Program-made: the position numbers and the translations under genes
Part shown: positions 48,589 through 57,730 of the stretch, one piece after another
Position numbering within the stretch: the stretch's first letter is position 1
Layout of the letters: each line of letters starts with the position of its first letter
The notes under the pieces: model-generated
Databases searched by the model: none
What the model was told of the DNA's origin: nothing
What the model saw: the letters and a program-made list of their open reading frames with translations, nothing else
Origin: Micrococcaceae bacterium Sec5.7
GTDB taxonomy: Bacteria > Actinomycetota > Actinomycetes > Actinomycetales > Micrococcaceae
Assembly (NCBI GenBank): GCA_039636785.1
Contig: CP144169.1
Span: 124,001-188,000 of the forward strand
Direction: 5' to 3'
Length of the DNA: 64,000 nt

Positions 48589-49479
48589 TCAGAGGAATAT
48601 GTCGGGAACCAGCTGGTCCTCGGCCGCACCCAGGCTGTAAGGCCTGAAGTCGGTGACACCGGCTGCGGCCAGCACCTGCTCGTCGGTATAAAAGTTTCCG
48701 CTCTTCGCACCGGCGCCCTGCGCCAGATTGCTGCAGGTGAGCACGGCATGGGCGGCGTCCGCCATGATCCGGGGCCCGCGGGCGGCCCGCACAATCATCT
48801 CCCCGCCGGGCATGTTGCGGATGGCTGCGGTATCGATCAGGGTGCAGGGCCACAGCGAGTTGACGCTGACGCCGTCGGCCTTCAGCTCTTCGGCAAGTCC
48901 CAGCGTGGTGAGGCTCATGCCGTACTTGGCCATGGTGTAAGCCAGATGCATCCCGGCCCACTTGGGGTCCAGGTTCAGCGGCGGGGAGAGGGTCAGGATA
49001 TGACCGTTGGCAGATTTGCGGAGGGCCGGAAGGGCGAGCTTGGACAGCAGGAACGTGCCGCGGACGTTGATGTCCTGCATCAGGTCGTAGCGTTTCATAT
49101 CCACGGCGTCTGTGCGCGACAGATCGATCGCCGACGCATTGTTGATAACGACGTCAATCCCGCCGAACCGTTCGACGGCGGCGGCAACGGCCCCGGCGAC
49201 GTCGCCGTCCTTGCGGACATCGCCGACAATCGGCAAGGCCTGGCCGCCTGCGGCTTCCAGCTGTTCGGCGGCGCTGTAGACGGTGCCTTCGAGCTTGGCG
49301 TGCGGCTGGCCGGTCTTGGCCATGAGCACAATGTTGGCACCGTCGCGCGCTGCGCGGATAGCAATGGCCAGGCCGATGCCCCGGCTGCCTCCGGACATCA
49401 GAATGGTGCGGCCCTCGAGGGAACCGGCGGCCTGATACGGCGCGGCGGCGGCGCCCGAAGCATCGTTGCTTGAAGTCAT
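48589..49479 (-). CDS. Short-chain dehydrogenase/reductase (HSDL2-like)
   Basis: 296 residues. The NADP-binding motif is SGGSRGIG and NNASAI follows. The active-site Tyr-Lys is in AYTMAKYGMS, and the usual Ser position lies in ILTLSPPLN. The sequence pattern with PPLNLDPKW resembles the HSDL2/ScpX-like SDR group associated with fatty acid metabolism. Divergent from the carboxylase beta-subunit gene, with a TGTTACC/GGTAACA palindrome 22 nt upstream of its start. Substrate unknown. Confidence 0.85.
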   Translation of the reverse strand: MTSSNDASGAAAAPYQAAGSLEGRTILMSGGSRGIGLAIAIRAARDGANIVLMAKTGQPHAKLEGTVYSAAEQLEAAGGQALPIVGDVRKDGDVAGAVAAAVERFGGIDVVINNASAIDLSRTDAVDMKRYDLMQDINVRGTFLLSKLALPALRKSANGHILTLSPPLNLDPKWAGMHLAYTMAKYGMSLTTLGLAEELKADGVSVNSLWPCTLIDTAAIRNMPGGEMIVRAARGPRIMADAAHAVLTCSNLAQGAGAKSGNFYTDEQVLAAAGVTDFRPYSLGAAEDQLVPDIFL

Positions 49480-49500
49480 AAGGACACTCTAGCGGACTTA

Positions 49501-49518
49501 TGTTACCGGCGGGTAACA
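49501..49518. promoter_or_regulatory. TGTTACC-N4-GGTAACA palindrome
   Basis: An 18-bp inverted repeat with 7-bp perfect arms lies 22 nt upstream of the SDR start in the divergent SDR/carboxylase promoter. The shape fits a TetR-family operator. No regulator gene is adjacent, so the binder is unknown. Confidence 0.5.
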
Positions 49519-49548
49519 TGCAGGAAGTGGCGGCACGCCTGCCGAAAC

Positions 49549-49565
49549 TTGTAGGTTTTCTACAG
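49549..49565. promoter_or_regulatory. TTGTAG-N5-CTACA motif upstream of the carboxylase beta gene
   Basis: TGTAG-GTTTT-CTACA at 49550-49564 is a perfect inverted repeat; the outer pair is T and G. It lies 138 nt before the beta-subunit gene. The same architecture occurs before the alpha-subunit gene at 57623-57639, which argues for a shared operator. Confidence 0.55.
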
Positions 49566-49701
49566 CGGTTCGCGCCTTTGGCGTCATTAGACTAGCCATC
49601 AGGGCCCGGTTTTTGTGCGGATGCTACTTAATCCCTGCACAACCCGTGGGCCACTGAAAATCAGCTAGAGCACCAATCTGCTACAGAGCCGGAGACACTT
49701 G

Positions 49702-51285
49702 ATGAGCCACGATCTGACAACGACAGCGGGAAAGATTGCCGATTTCCGCGACCGCCAGGCCCGTGCCGAGCAACCCTCCGGACCGGAGGCGATTGAAAAA
49801 CAACATGCCCGCGGCAAAAACACCGCCCGCGAACGCATCGACCTGCTGGTGGACGCCGGATCGTTCATTGAGTTCGACGCCCTGGCCGTCCACCGCTCCA
49901 CGGTGTTCGGCATGGAGAAGAAAAAACCGCTGGGCGACGGCGTGGTGTCCGGCTATGGAACGGTTGACGGCCGTCTTGTGGCTGTCTACAGCCAGGATTT
50001 CAGCGTCTACGGCGGCTCGCTGAGCCAGGTCAATGGCGAGAAGATCGTCAAGGTGCAGGAATTCGCGCTCCGCAACGGCTGCCCCATGGTTGGAATCAAC
50101 GATGGCGGCGGTGCCCGCATCCAGGAAGGCGTCGCCTCGCTGGCCATGTTCGCGGACATCTTCCGGAACAACGTGCACTCCTCCGGTGTGGTCCCGCAGA
50201 TCTCCCTCATCATGGGCCCCTGCGCCGGCGGCGCGGCCTACTCCCCCGCGCTGACCGACTACGTGGTGATGGTGGACAAAACCTCCCACATGTTCATCAC
50301 AGGACCGGACGTTATCAAGACTGTCACCGGGGAGGACGTGGACATGGAGACGCTGGGCGGGGCGCGCCAGCACAATGCCACCACCGGCACCTCCACGTAC
50401 CTGGCGACTGACGAAGCCGATGCCATTGAATTCGTCCGTGAGCTGCTGGACTTCCTGCCGTCCAACAATCTCTCCGAGGCGCCCGTGCTGGAGCACCAGC
50501 AGGAGTTGGAGATCGACGACGACGACCTTGCCCTGGACTCACTGATCCCGGACTCCGCCAACCAGCCCTATGACATGCGCAAGGTCATTGAGCAGATCCT
50601 GGACGACGCCCACTTCCTTGAAATGCAGTCCCTCTACGCACCCAACGTGATGATCGGCTATGGCCGCGTTGAAGGCCACACTGTAGGCATTGTGGCCAAC
50701 CAGCCCATGCAGTTCGCCGGCACACTGGACATCTCGGCCTCGGAAAAGGCAGCCCGGTTTGTCCGGCATTGCGATGCTTTCAATGTCCCCATCATTACCC
50801 TGGTGGACGTCCCCGGCTTCCTGCCGGGCAAGGACCAGGAATTCCAGGGCATTATCCGCCGCGGCGCCAAGCTGCTGTATGCCTACGCAGAAGCCACCGT
50901 GCCCATGCTGACCGTGATCACGCGCAAGGCCTATGGCGGAGCGTACATCGTCATGGGCTCCAAGAAGCTCGGCGCGGACCTGAACCTGGCCTGGCCCACG
51001 GCGCAGATCGGCGTGATGGGCGCCCAGGGTGCTGTGAACATCCTCTATCGCCGTGACCTGGCAGCCGTTGCCGAGGCCGGCGGCGATCTCGAAGCCCGGC
51101 GTGCAGAGGTCATCAAGCAGTACGAGGAAGAGCTGCTCAATCCCTACCAGGCAGCCGAACTCGGCTATCTGGACGCGGTCATCGCACCGTCTGACACCCG
51201 GCTGCAGATCATCAAGGGACTGCGCGCCCTGCGTGAAAAGCGTGCCAGCCTCCCCGCCAAAAAGCACGGAAATATCCCGCTGTGA
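49702..51285 (+). CDS. Acyl-CoA (propionyl/acetyl) carboxylase beta subunit
   Basis: 527-residue carboxyltransferase that moves CO2 from carboxybiotin to acyl-CoA, giving malonyl- or methylmalonyl-CoA. The AccD5/PccB pattern is clear: [41 protein letters not shown], and [12 protein letters not shown] in the C-terminal half, the last forming part of the substrate site. The ATG at 49702, with GGAG 7 nt upstream, is chosen over the TTG one codon earlier. It overlaps the epsilon-subunit gene by 4 nt, and the alpha subunit lies 6.4 kb downstream. Confidence 0.93.
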   Translation: MSHDLTTTAGKIADFRDRQARAEQPSGPEAIEKQHARGKNTARERIDLLVDAGSFIEFDALAVHRSTVFGMEKKKPLGDGVVSGYGTVDGRLVAVYSQDFSVYGGSLSQVNGEKIVKVQEFALRNGCPMVGINDGGGARIQEGVASLAMFADIFRNNVHSSGVVPQISLIMGPCAGGAAYSPALTDYVVMVDKTSHMFITGPDVIKTVTGEDVDMETLGGARQHNATTGTSTYLATDEADAIEFVRELLDFLPSNNLSEAPVLEHQQELEIDDDDLALDSLIPDSANQPYDMRKVIEQILDDAHFLEMQSLYAPNVMIGYGRVEGHTVGIVANQPMQFAGTLDISASEKAARFVRHCDAFNVPIITLVDVPGFLPGKDQEFQGIIRRGAKLLYAYAEATVPMLTVITRKAYGGAYIVMGSKKLGADLNLAWPTAQIGVMGAQGAVNILYRRDLAAVAEAGGDLEARRAEVIKQYEEELLNPYQAAELGYLDAVIAPSDTRLQIIKGLRALREKRASLPAKKHGNIPL

Positions 51286-51512
51286 GTGAGGCCGGGAAGC
51301 CCTCTGAAACCCCTGAGGCGGAAGCCTTTCTCTCCGTTGTCAAAGGAAATCCGACGCCGGAAGAACTGGCGGCACTGACCGCCGTCGTACTTTCTCTGGG
51401 GACTGCCGAAACGGCCAACCAGACGAAGCCCAGCGTCCGGCACTGGGTCCGGCGGCAGCAGCTGCGGCTCGCCCCGACGCCTGGTCCCGGCGCCTGGAGG
51501 CGCAGCGGCTAG
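51282..51512 (+). CDS. Acyl-CoA carboxylase epsilon subunit
   Basis: 76 residues. Matches the small actinobacterial AccE/PccE subunit by its conserved [21 protein letters not shown] segment and basic, Pro/Arg/Trp-containing tail. Such subunits bridge and stimulate alpha-beta carboxylase complexes. The GTG start overlaps the beta-subunit stop as GTGA, so the two are made in step. Confidence 0.9.
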   Translation: MSEAGKPSETPEAEAFLSVVKGNPTPEELAALTAVVLSLGTAETANQTKPSVRHWVRRQQLRLAPTPGPGAWRRSG

Positions 51513-51813
51513 GGCGAATCGCAGGGTTCCGGGGCTTGGCGGCAGCTGTCGGCACCGCCGCCGTTCATCCGAAAGTTCACTATCACTTTTGGCGTAAACC
51601 CGCGAAATGGCCGTTTTCGCAGTATAGTGATGTGAATCACTTGAGCGCTGGGATCAGTCGCCGGCGCTGACAACAGAATCTGGCCCGTTCCTGCGGACCA
51701 AAATGCCAATTTGCTCGCCTACCGACCAGCCTCGGGGCGGGCGCATCGCCGGCGCGGATGCGATCGCCTCCATGCCGGCATCCGCAGGTCGATGAGGAAA
51801 GCGTGGGATCAGC
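51513..51813. other. Gap of about 300 nt before the zinc-ribbon genes
   Basis: No gene is convincing here. It contains the CRP/GlxR-like palindrome at 51626-51641 and a weak GC-rich 6-bp dyad near 51535-51562 that might end the carboxylase transcript. It is presumably the promoter region for the two small zinc-ribbon genes. Confidence 0.5.
51626..51641. promoter_or_regulatory. CRP/GlxR-like site
   Basis: AGTGATGTGAATCACT contains GTGA-N6-TCAC with fully symmetric outer bases, the core of CRP and actinobacterial GlxR sites. It is about 173 nt upstream of the first zinc-ribbon gene. A cAMP-producing enzyme is encoded at 45897-47009. Binding is inferred. Confidence 0.5.
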
Positions 51814-52074
51814 GTGACTCTGACAAGCCCGGAACGACGCCGGAAGACCGGCCATCATGACATCCCCGCCCAGCCGCCGCTGACGCCCTCCTGCGCGGAC
51901 TGTGCCACGGATGCATACCTGAATTTTGAATCATATGTACCGGCCAGGAACGAAGGAAACAGAGGTGGCCAGCGGCCTCCCTATGTGAGTTACACGTGCA
52001 CCCGCTGCGGAAAGTACGATGCCAGCACCGTACCGGAGGGTTGGACTCCCCGGGGCTGGCAGTGGTATGCCTAG
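51814..52074 (+). CDS. Small zinc-ribbon protein, copy 1
   Basis: 86 residues, no assigned family. Two CxxC pairs are present: CADCATDAYLNFESYVP and YVSYTCTRCGKYDAST, an arrangement fitting a single zinc ribbon. The second gene 97 nt downstream is a paralogue: both share C-x-x-C-x-T-D-x-Y-L at the first knuckle and VSYTC-x-x-C at the second. GTG start with a poor ribosome-binding site, so the exact start is uncertain. No catalytic residues; a binding role is likely. Confidence 0.65.
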   Translation: MTLTSPERRRKTGHHDIPAQPPLTPSCADCATDAYLNFESYVPARNEGNRGGQRPPYVSYTCTRCGKYDASTVPEGWTPRGWQWYA

Positions 52075-52170
52075 GCGGTCCGCCGACGTTGACATAATCC
52101 AGCAGACGTCACGGATGCGTTCGCGGACAACTTCCTGTCTCCGAGCGAAAAAGCCGGAGGAGCACCGCAG

Positions 52171-52593
52171 GTGACAATCTTCGCGCCCCCTCATGGCCCG
52201 GCCGGGCCCCGGCCCCCGCTGGTCCAGCGTCTCTGGTGCACGACCTGCGGGACTGACGTCTACCTCATGATCGAGACCGTCGAGCCCCTCTCGCCGCTGG
52301 CTCCGGATGCTGTGGACGTCTCATACACCTGTATCGAATGTGACGGTTTCTATGCCCACGCCACATCTGTTCCGCGGGCCGCCGCGATCCTTAATCGTAG
52401 ACAAAGCGGGCCGGGAATTCTTGAGTTCGGAGGCGAATACATCCATTGCGGCGAAGCGATGGAGAGCGGGAACCCCAAGCAACGCACCATTTACGCAGGT
52501 GTGCCAACCGGCGGCGCGCCAAAGGGCTACCTCGGCACAAAGACCCTGCACTGCCGATGTGGGTTCCAAACGGAAATCCCGCACTGGAATTAA
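52171..52593 (+). CDS. Small zinc-ribbon protein, copy 2
   Basis: 140 residues. The N-terminal ribbon (CTTCGTDVYLMIETVEP ... VDVSYTCIECDGFY) is homologous to the preceding gene. A C-terminal extension adds further cysteines (YIHCGEAMES, LHCRCGFQTEIPHWN), likely a second zinc site. GGAGGAG lies 8 nt before the GTG start at 52171. Function unknown. The pair looks like a tandem duplication with divergence. Confidence 0.72.
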   Translation: MTIFAPPHGPAGPRPPLVQRLWCTTCGTDVYLMIETVEPLSPLAPDAVDVSYTCIECDGFYAHATSVPRAAAILNRRQSGPGILEFGGEYIHCGEAMESGNPKQRTIYAGVPTGGAPKGYLGTKTLHCRCGFQTEIPHWN

Positions 52594-52669
52594 CGGTCGT
52601 GACCCTGCTGACACACCCAGAAGTTCAGTGAGTCTTTCATAACCGGGCGTGCCCCGTTAGTCTCGTTGG

Positions 52670-54355
52670 GTGACTATCCAAACCCCAGCCTCCGTGCGCC
52701 CCCGGACCGCAATCGACGCCGTCGCCGACGCCTATACGGACACCCTCATCCGACTCAATCCAAGCTTCGCAACCACGCTGGGACTGCCGGGCCACGAGAC
52801 CGAATATCAGGACCACTCGCCTGCCGGACTTGCCGGGTTTGCTGACGCCGCCAGGGAAACCCTGGCTGCTCTTGACGGACTTCAGCCCGACGACGAGGTG
52901 GATGCCGTAACGCTGGACGCCATGCGCGAGCGACTGGGCCTGCAGCTGGAAATCCACGAATCGGGATGGGACGCGGCAGAGCTGAACAACATTGCATCCC
53001 CTGCGCAGGAGATCCGAGCCATCTTCGACCTCATGCCCACGGGCACGGCGGAGCACTGGGAGCACATCGCCGGCCGCGCGCATAACGTTCCCGGCGCGAT
53101 CGACGGCTACATTGAATCGCTGCGATCAGCCAAGGAAGCCGGCAACGTGTCCGCCGCCCGCCAGGTGGCTATCGTGATCGAACAGGCCGGAAAGTACGCG
53201 GCCGAAGACGGCTTTTTCGCCAGGCTCGCGGCCGCTGCCAAGACTGCTGAGGGCCCGCTTCCTGCGGAACTGCAGGAAAGGCTCGACGCCGGCGCTGCCG
53301 CAGCACGCAGTGCCTACGCCGCGCTGGCATCCTTCCTGGAATCCGAGCTCCTTCCAGCAGCGCCGAAGAAGGACGCTGTGGGGCGTGAGCGCTACGCCCT
53401 GGCATCGCGGGCATTCCTCGGCGCGGCCGTTGACCTCGAGGAGACCTACGCCTGGGGCGTCCGGGAACTCAACCGGCTCATTGCCGAGCAGGAGCGGGTT
53501 GCCGCCGAAATCCGGCAAGGCGCCTCGGTCAAGGAAGCCAAGGAAATCCTCAACAACGATCCCGCACGCCAGCTGAAGGGCACGGATGCGCTGAAGACCT
53601 GGATGCAGGAGCTCTCGGACAAGGCCGTTGCAGAGCTCGCCGGCGTGCACTTCGACATCCCGGACATCATGAAGACGCTGGAGTGCCGTATCGCCCCGAC
53701 GGACGAGGGCGGGATCTACTACACCGGCCCCTCCGACGATTTCAGCCGCCCCGGCCGTATGTGGTGGTCCGTACCAGCGGGCGAGGACACCTTCACCACC
53801 TGGGCGGAAACCACCACCGTTTTCCATGAAGGCGTGCCCGGCCACCACCTCCAGGTTGCCACCGCAACCTACCGCCGCGAGCTCCTGAACAACTGGCGCC
53901 GCAACGTCTGCTGGACCTCCGGCCACGGTGAAGGCTGGGCACTGTACGCCGAAAAACTGATGCAGGAACTCGGCTACCTGAAGGATCCCGGCGATCACAT
54001 GGGCATGCTGGATATGCAGCGCATGCGCGCAGCCCGCGTCGTGTTCGACATCGGCGTCCACCTTGAACTGCAAGTTCCGGAGCGTTGGGGCTCAGGCACC
54101 TGGACCGCAGAAAAGGGCCTGGAGTTCCTCCGCGCCAACTTGCCCATCAGTGAAGGCCAGCTCAAGTTCGAATTCACCCGCTACCTTGGCTGGCCGGGGC
54201 AGGCCCCCTCCTACAAAGTCGGGCAGCGTCTGTGGGAACAGATCCGCACCGAACTCGACGCCCGGCCGGGCTTCGAGCTCAAGGCATTCCACACCAAGGC
54301 CCTCAACATCGGTTCCGTCGGACTCGATACGCTTAAGCGCGCGCTGCTGGCGTAG
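52670..54355 (+). CDS. DUF885 family putative metallopeptidase
   Basis: 561 residues, no signal peptide. The zinc motif HEGVPGHHLQ (H386-E387 ... H391-H392) is the HExxPGHH variant typical of DUF885, and GHGEGWALYAEKL supplies the downstream glutamate. DUF885 proteins are thought to be cytosolic or secreted carboxypeptidase-like enzymes; the substrate is unknown. GTG start at 52670 with little ribosome-binding signal. Standing alone between small genes and the chimeric transporter, it offers no operon clue. Confidence 0.85.
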   Translation: MTIQTPASVRPRTAIDAVADAYTDTLIRLNPSFATTLGLPGHETEYQDHSPAGLAGFADAARETLAALDGLQPDDEVDAVTLDAMRERLGLQLEIHESGWDAAELNNIASPAQEIRAIFDLMPTGTAEHWEHIAGRAHNVPGAIDGYIESLRSAKEAGNVSAARQVAIVIEQAGKYAAEDGFFARLAAAAKTAEGPLPAELQERLDAGAAAARSAYAALASFLESELLPAAPKKDAVGRERYALASRAFLGAAVDLEETYAWGVRELNRLIAEQERVAAEIRQGASVKEAKEILNNDPARQLKGTDALKTWMQELSDKAVAELAGVHFDIPDIMKTLECRIAPTDEGGIYYTGPSDDFSRPGRMWWSVPAGEDTFTTWAETTTVFHEGVPGHHLQVATATYRRELLNNWRRNVCWTSGHGEGWALYAEKLMQELGYLKDPGDHMGMLDMQRMRAARVVFDIGVHLELQVPERWGSGTWTAEKGLEFLRANLPISEGQLKFEFTRYLGWPGQAPSYKVGQRLWEQIRTELDARPGFELKAFHTKALNIGSVGLDTLKRALLA

Positions 54356-54550
54356 TCGCGTTCAGCGGTGCCATGGCCGCCATCCTCCGCTCACAAGAGA
54401 CTTTTCGCCACAGCGGCGTTGGGAATATCTTCACAGAATGGCTTAGCGACGGCTGTTTTCGGGGAATCCGGAGCTGCTGCGAATCGAGGTCGGCATAACA
54501 TTTCTCAACACCGACTGGAAGCAGTATTCTCCAGCTCCTACCGTCGACAG
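54356..54550. other. 195-nt gap before the symporter
   Basis: No gene, strong hairpin or recognisable operator seen here. It presumably carries the promoter of the dicarboxylate/glutamate symporter gene. Confidence 0.3.
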
Positions 54551-55276
54551 GTGAGCACTCAAACCCGTACCCCTGAATCTCCTGAGAAGTCCGGCTTCCA
54601 GCTGCCAAAATGGGCCGGTTCCTTTGGCTTCCAGATCATTGCCGCCCTCCTCGTTGGTCTGACTCTCGGCCTGCTGGCCAAATACACCGGCAGCACCAAG
54701 GCAACCCCCAATGCCCTGGGGGCCACGCTACAGACCATCGGCTCGAGCTACGTATCGCTGCTGCAGACCGCCGTTGTTCCCCTGATTTTCACGGCCGTGG
54801 TCAGCTCCATCTCCAACCTCCGCCAGGTCTCCAACGCCGCCAGGCTGGCCTGGAACACGCTGCTATGGTTCGCCATCACCTCGCTGATCGCCGTGCTGAT
54901 CGGCATCGGCCTTGGTGTGCTGCTTCAGCCGGGCGCCAACACCGGCATCTCAGAAGAAGCAGCGTACGCCGGCAAGACCGGTGACTGGTGGGCGTTCCTG
55001 ACCGGTCTGCTCCCCAAGAACTTCCTGGGCCTCGGGGCAAGCTCCACCGTGGCCGAGTCCGGCGTTGTCACTACCTCCGTGAGCTTCAATGTGCTCCAGA
55101 TCCTGGTGATCGCAATCGCCGTCGGCGTTGCCGCGCTCAAGGTGGGCAAGGCCGCGGAGCCGTTCCTGAACCTCAATGCCTCCGCGCTGGCGGTCATCCA
55201 GAAGGTGCTCTGGTGGATCATCCGCATTGCGCCGCTGGGCACCGTGGGACTGATCGGCAACGCCGTGGCCGTGTAT
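54551..55276 (+). pseudogene. Dicarboxylate/amino acid:cation symporter, truncated
   Basis: GTG at 54551 opens a DAACS-family (GltP/DctA-like) membrane protein: GFQIIAALLVGLTLGLLAKY, LLQTAVVPLIFTAVVSSISN and LWWIIRIAPLGTVGLIGNAVAVY. After about 242 residues homology stops abruptly at 55276; the family norm is about 420-470. The missing half includes hairpin 2 and TM7-8, which form the substrate and Na+ sites, so the product cannot be functional. Past the junction the frame runs out of phase through MMPL sequence and stops at 55375. Either a genomic fusion or an assembly join. Confidence 0.8.
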
Positions 55277-56945
55277 GCTGGGCACCCTGATTGCCGCCGG
55301 GCTGCCCCTCCTGATGGCACTGGTGGGCGTAGCCGCCGGTGTGGGCGGAACGTTCGCTTTGACCGGTGTGATTGACATGAGTTCCATCTCCCCCATGCTT
55401 GCCCTGATGCTGGGCCTGGCCGTGGGAATCGACTACTCGCTGTTTATTGTCAACCGGCACCGCACCCAGCTCCTGGCCGGGATGGACGCTGAAGAATCGG
55501 TGGCCGTGGCCACCGGCACCTCCGGCAACGCCGTGCTCTTCGCCGGCCTCACCGTTATCATCGCCCTGGCAGCCCTGGTGGTTCCGGGGTTGCCGTTCCT
55601 GGCCCTGCTGGGACTTTCGGCTGCAGCAACAGTGGCTGTCGCCGTCGTCGTCGCATTGACGCTTACGCCCGCAGTACTGTCGCTGGTGGGCCGGAAAATG
55701 ATCTCCAGGCGGGCCTGGGCGAAGGCCGAAGCGCACAATACTGCCCCGGGCCACGAGGCAGCGGACCAGGCGAACGAAGAGCACCGCAGCAGCCACGGCT
55801 GGGGCGGATTCGTGACCCGGCATCCGGTGGCCGCGCTGCTCGCCGGCGTCGTTCTGCTCGGCGTCCTGGCACTGCCGGCCAGCCAGCTGCGGCTCGCACT
55901 GCCCGACGGCGGTTCGGAACCCGTTGATTCGCAGGCGTACAAAGCCTATGACGTCACGGGCAGGAGCTTCGGCGAGGGCACGACCGGACCCATCGTGGTG
56001 GTGGGCGAGTTCCCCGCAGGCCTCAGCGAGGCTGACGCGCAGGCCAGGCAGTTCGACGTCGCGGACATCCTGCGGGGCGTGGACAACGTCACCGCCGCCG
56101 TGCCGGTGGCACTCAGCGATGACCGCCGCACGGCCGTCTTCCAGGTCATCCCGAAGGAGGGCCCGGCCAGTGCCAGCACTGTGCAGGTGGTGTCCGAGCT
56201 CCGCGCCAGGAACGCTGAGATCAGGGACGCCACGGGAGTGGGCATCGGCCTCACCGGCCAGACCGCCGGCAACGTGGATGTCTCCACCAAACTGGGTGAC
56301 GCCCTGCCTCACTACCTGGCAATCGTCGTCGGGCTTTCCCTGCTCCTGCTGTTGCTGGTGTTCCGTTCCATCGTGGTGCCCCTGCTGGCCACGGGCGGCT
56401 TCCTGCTGTCCCTCGCCGCGGCGTTCGGTGCCGTAGTGGCCGTCTACCAGTGGGGCTGGCTGGGTACAGTATTTGACGTTGCCAACCCCGGCGCGGTGCT
56501 GAGCTTCCTGCCCATCATCCTGATCGGTGTGCTTTTCGGGCTTGCCATGGACTACCAGGTGTTCATCACCTCCGGCATGCGCGAGTCCCATATGCACGGT
56601 GAATCAGCCAAGCACGCGGTACGGACCGGCTTCAGCCATGCGGCCGCTGTGGTCACCGCTGCGGCGATCATCATGGTCAGTGTGTTTGCCGGCTTCATCT
56701 TCAGCCACCTGACCATGGTCCGCCCGCTCGGTTTTGCCATGGCTTTCGGTGTTCTGGTGGATGCGTTTGTGGTCCGCATGACCATTGTCCCGGCTGTGAT
56801 GTACCTGCTCGGCGGCAAGGCCTGGTGGCTCCCCGGATGGCTGGACCGCATCGTGCCGGACGTTGACGTGGAGGGCTCGAAACTCCGCCGGATCACCGCC
56901 GAACCGGCCACCGAAACCAGGGATCCGGAGCCGGCAGTCAACTAG
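55275..56945 (+). pseudogene. MMPL-family (RND) transporter, N-terminally truncated
   Basis: Up to 556 residues. Begins inside the first membrane bundle (LGTLIAAGLPLLMALVGVAAG). It retains the first TM4 motif GLAVGIDYSLFIVNRH, the second periplasmic domain (about 180-330) and the second bundle with LFGLAMDYQVFITSGMRESH, which contains the proton-relay Asp-Tyr pair. TM1 and the first periplasmic domain, some 170-200 residues, are missing. The ATG at 55275 is created at the junction with the symporter remnant (TAT|GCTGGG). Intact actinobacterial relatives are about 700-750 residues and export lipids or drugs. Function is doubtful in this form. Confidence 0.8.
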
Positions 56946-56954
56946 GCTGGAGCC

Positions 56955-57596
56955 GTGACCCGCCTGATTCTCGCCTCCCAGTCCCCCGCCCGCACCAAAC
57001 TCCTGACCGACGCCGGGATCCGGCACGAGGTCCTTGTGTCGGAGGTGGACGAGGACGCCGTCCAGGCGCGTTACGGCGTCACCGATCCGCACGACACCGC
57101 ACTCCTGCTGGCCCGCGCCAAGGCCGAGGCCGTGGCATCGATGCCGGGAGCGGCCGGCGCCCTGGTGATCGGCTGCGACTCGGTGTTTGAGTTCGACGGC
57201 GAGGCACACGGCAAGCCGTACACGGCCGGCGTCGCGCGTGAACGTATGCTCCGTATGAGCGGCAACAGCGGGGTCCTGCACACCGGCCACTGGCTGGTGG
57301 ACTGCAGGGATACAGCGGCCGACGGCGGTACGGGCGTCGTCGGATCGGGCGCCACCGTCGGCGCGGTCGCCTCCGCCGAGGTCCATTTTATGGAGATGGA
57401 TCCCGCCGAGATAGACGCCTACATTGCCACCGGTGAGCCGCTGCACTGCGCCGGCTCCTTCACCATTGACGGCCTGGGCGGGGCATTTATCCGGAAGGTT
57501 GACGGTGATCCGCACGCCGTCGTCGGGCTTTCCGTCTCCACCCTGAGGAACCTGCTGTCCCGGGCTGACGTCAGGATCACGGAACTCTGGGCATAG
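56955..57596 (+). CDS. maf: Maf-family nucleoside triphosphate pyrophosphatase
   Basis: 213 residues. The LILASQSPARTKLL motif at the N-terminus and VIGCDSVFEFDGEAHGKP further on define Maf house-cleaning enzymes that hydrolyse non-canonical or excess dTTP/UTP-type nucleotides to monophosphates. GTG start 9 nt after the MMPL stop. It lies directly upstream of the biotin carboxylase gene, an arrangement I recall as common in actinobacteria. Confidence 0.9.
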   Translation: MTRLILASQSPARTKLLTDAGIRHEVLVSEVDEDAVQARYGVTDPHDTALLLARAKAEAVASMPGAAGALVIGCDSVFEFDGEAHGKPYTAGVARERMLRMSGNSGVLHTGHWLVDCRDTAADGGTGVVGSGATVGAVASAEVHFMEMDPAEIDAYIATGEPLHCAGSFTIDGLGGAFIRKVDGDPHAVVGLSVSTLRNLLSRADVRITELWA

Positions 57597-57622
57597 CGGA
57601 AAGGCGCCGATTTCGGGGCCAG

Positions 57623-57639
57623 TTGTAGCTTCCCTACAA
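57623..57639. promoter_or_regulatory. TTGTAG-N5-CTACAA motif upstream of the carboxylase alpha gene
   Basis: A perfect 6-bp inverted repeat with a 5-nt spacer, 91 nt before the alpha-subunit start. It matches the dyad at 49549-49565 upstream of the beta subunit. A second small palindrome GCGCGTTACGCGC follows at about 57647-57659. A shared lipid-responsive regulator is inferred. Confidence 0.55.
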
Positions 57640-57730
57640 AGGATGGGCGCGTTACGCGCGGAATCCGCAAGTAATATCGGCGGAACCCTCAAAATCGCGC
57701 TAGGCTCCCTGAAGGAAAGAAGGAGTCGCC

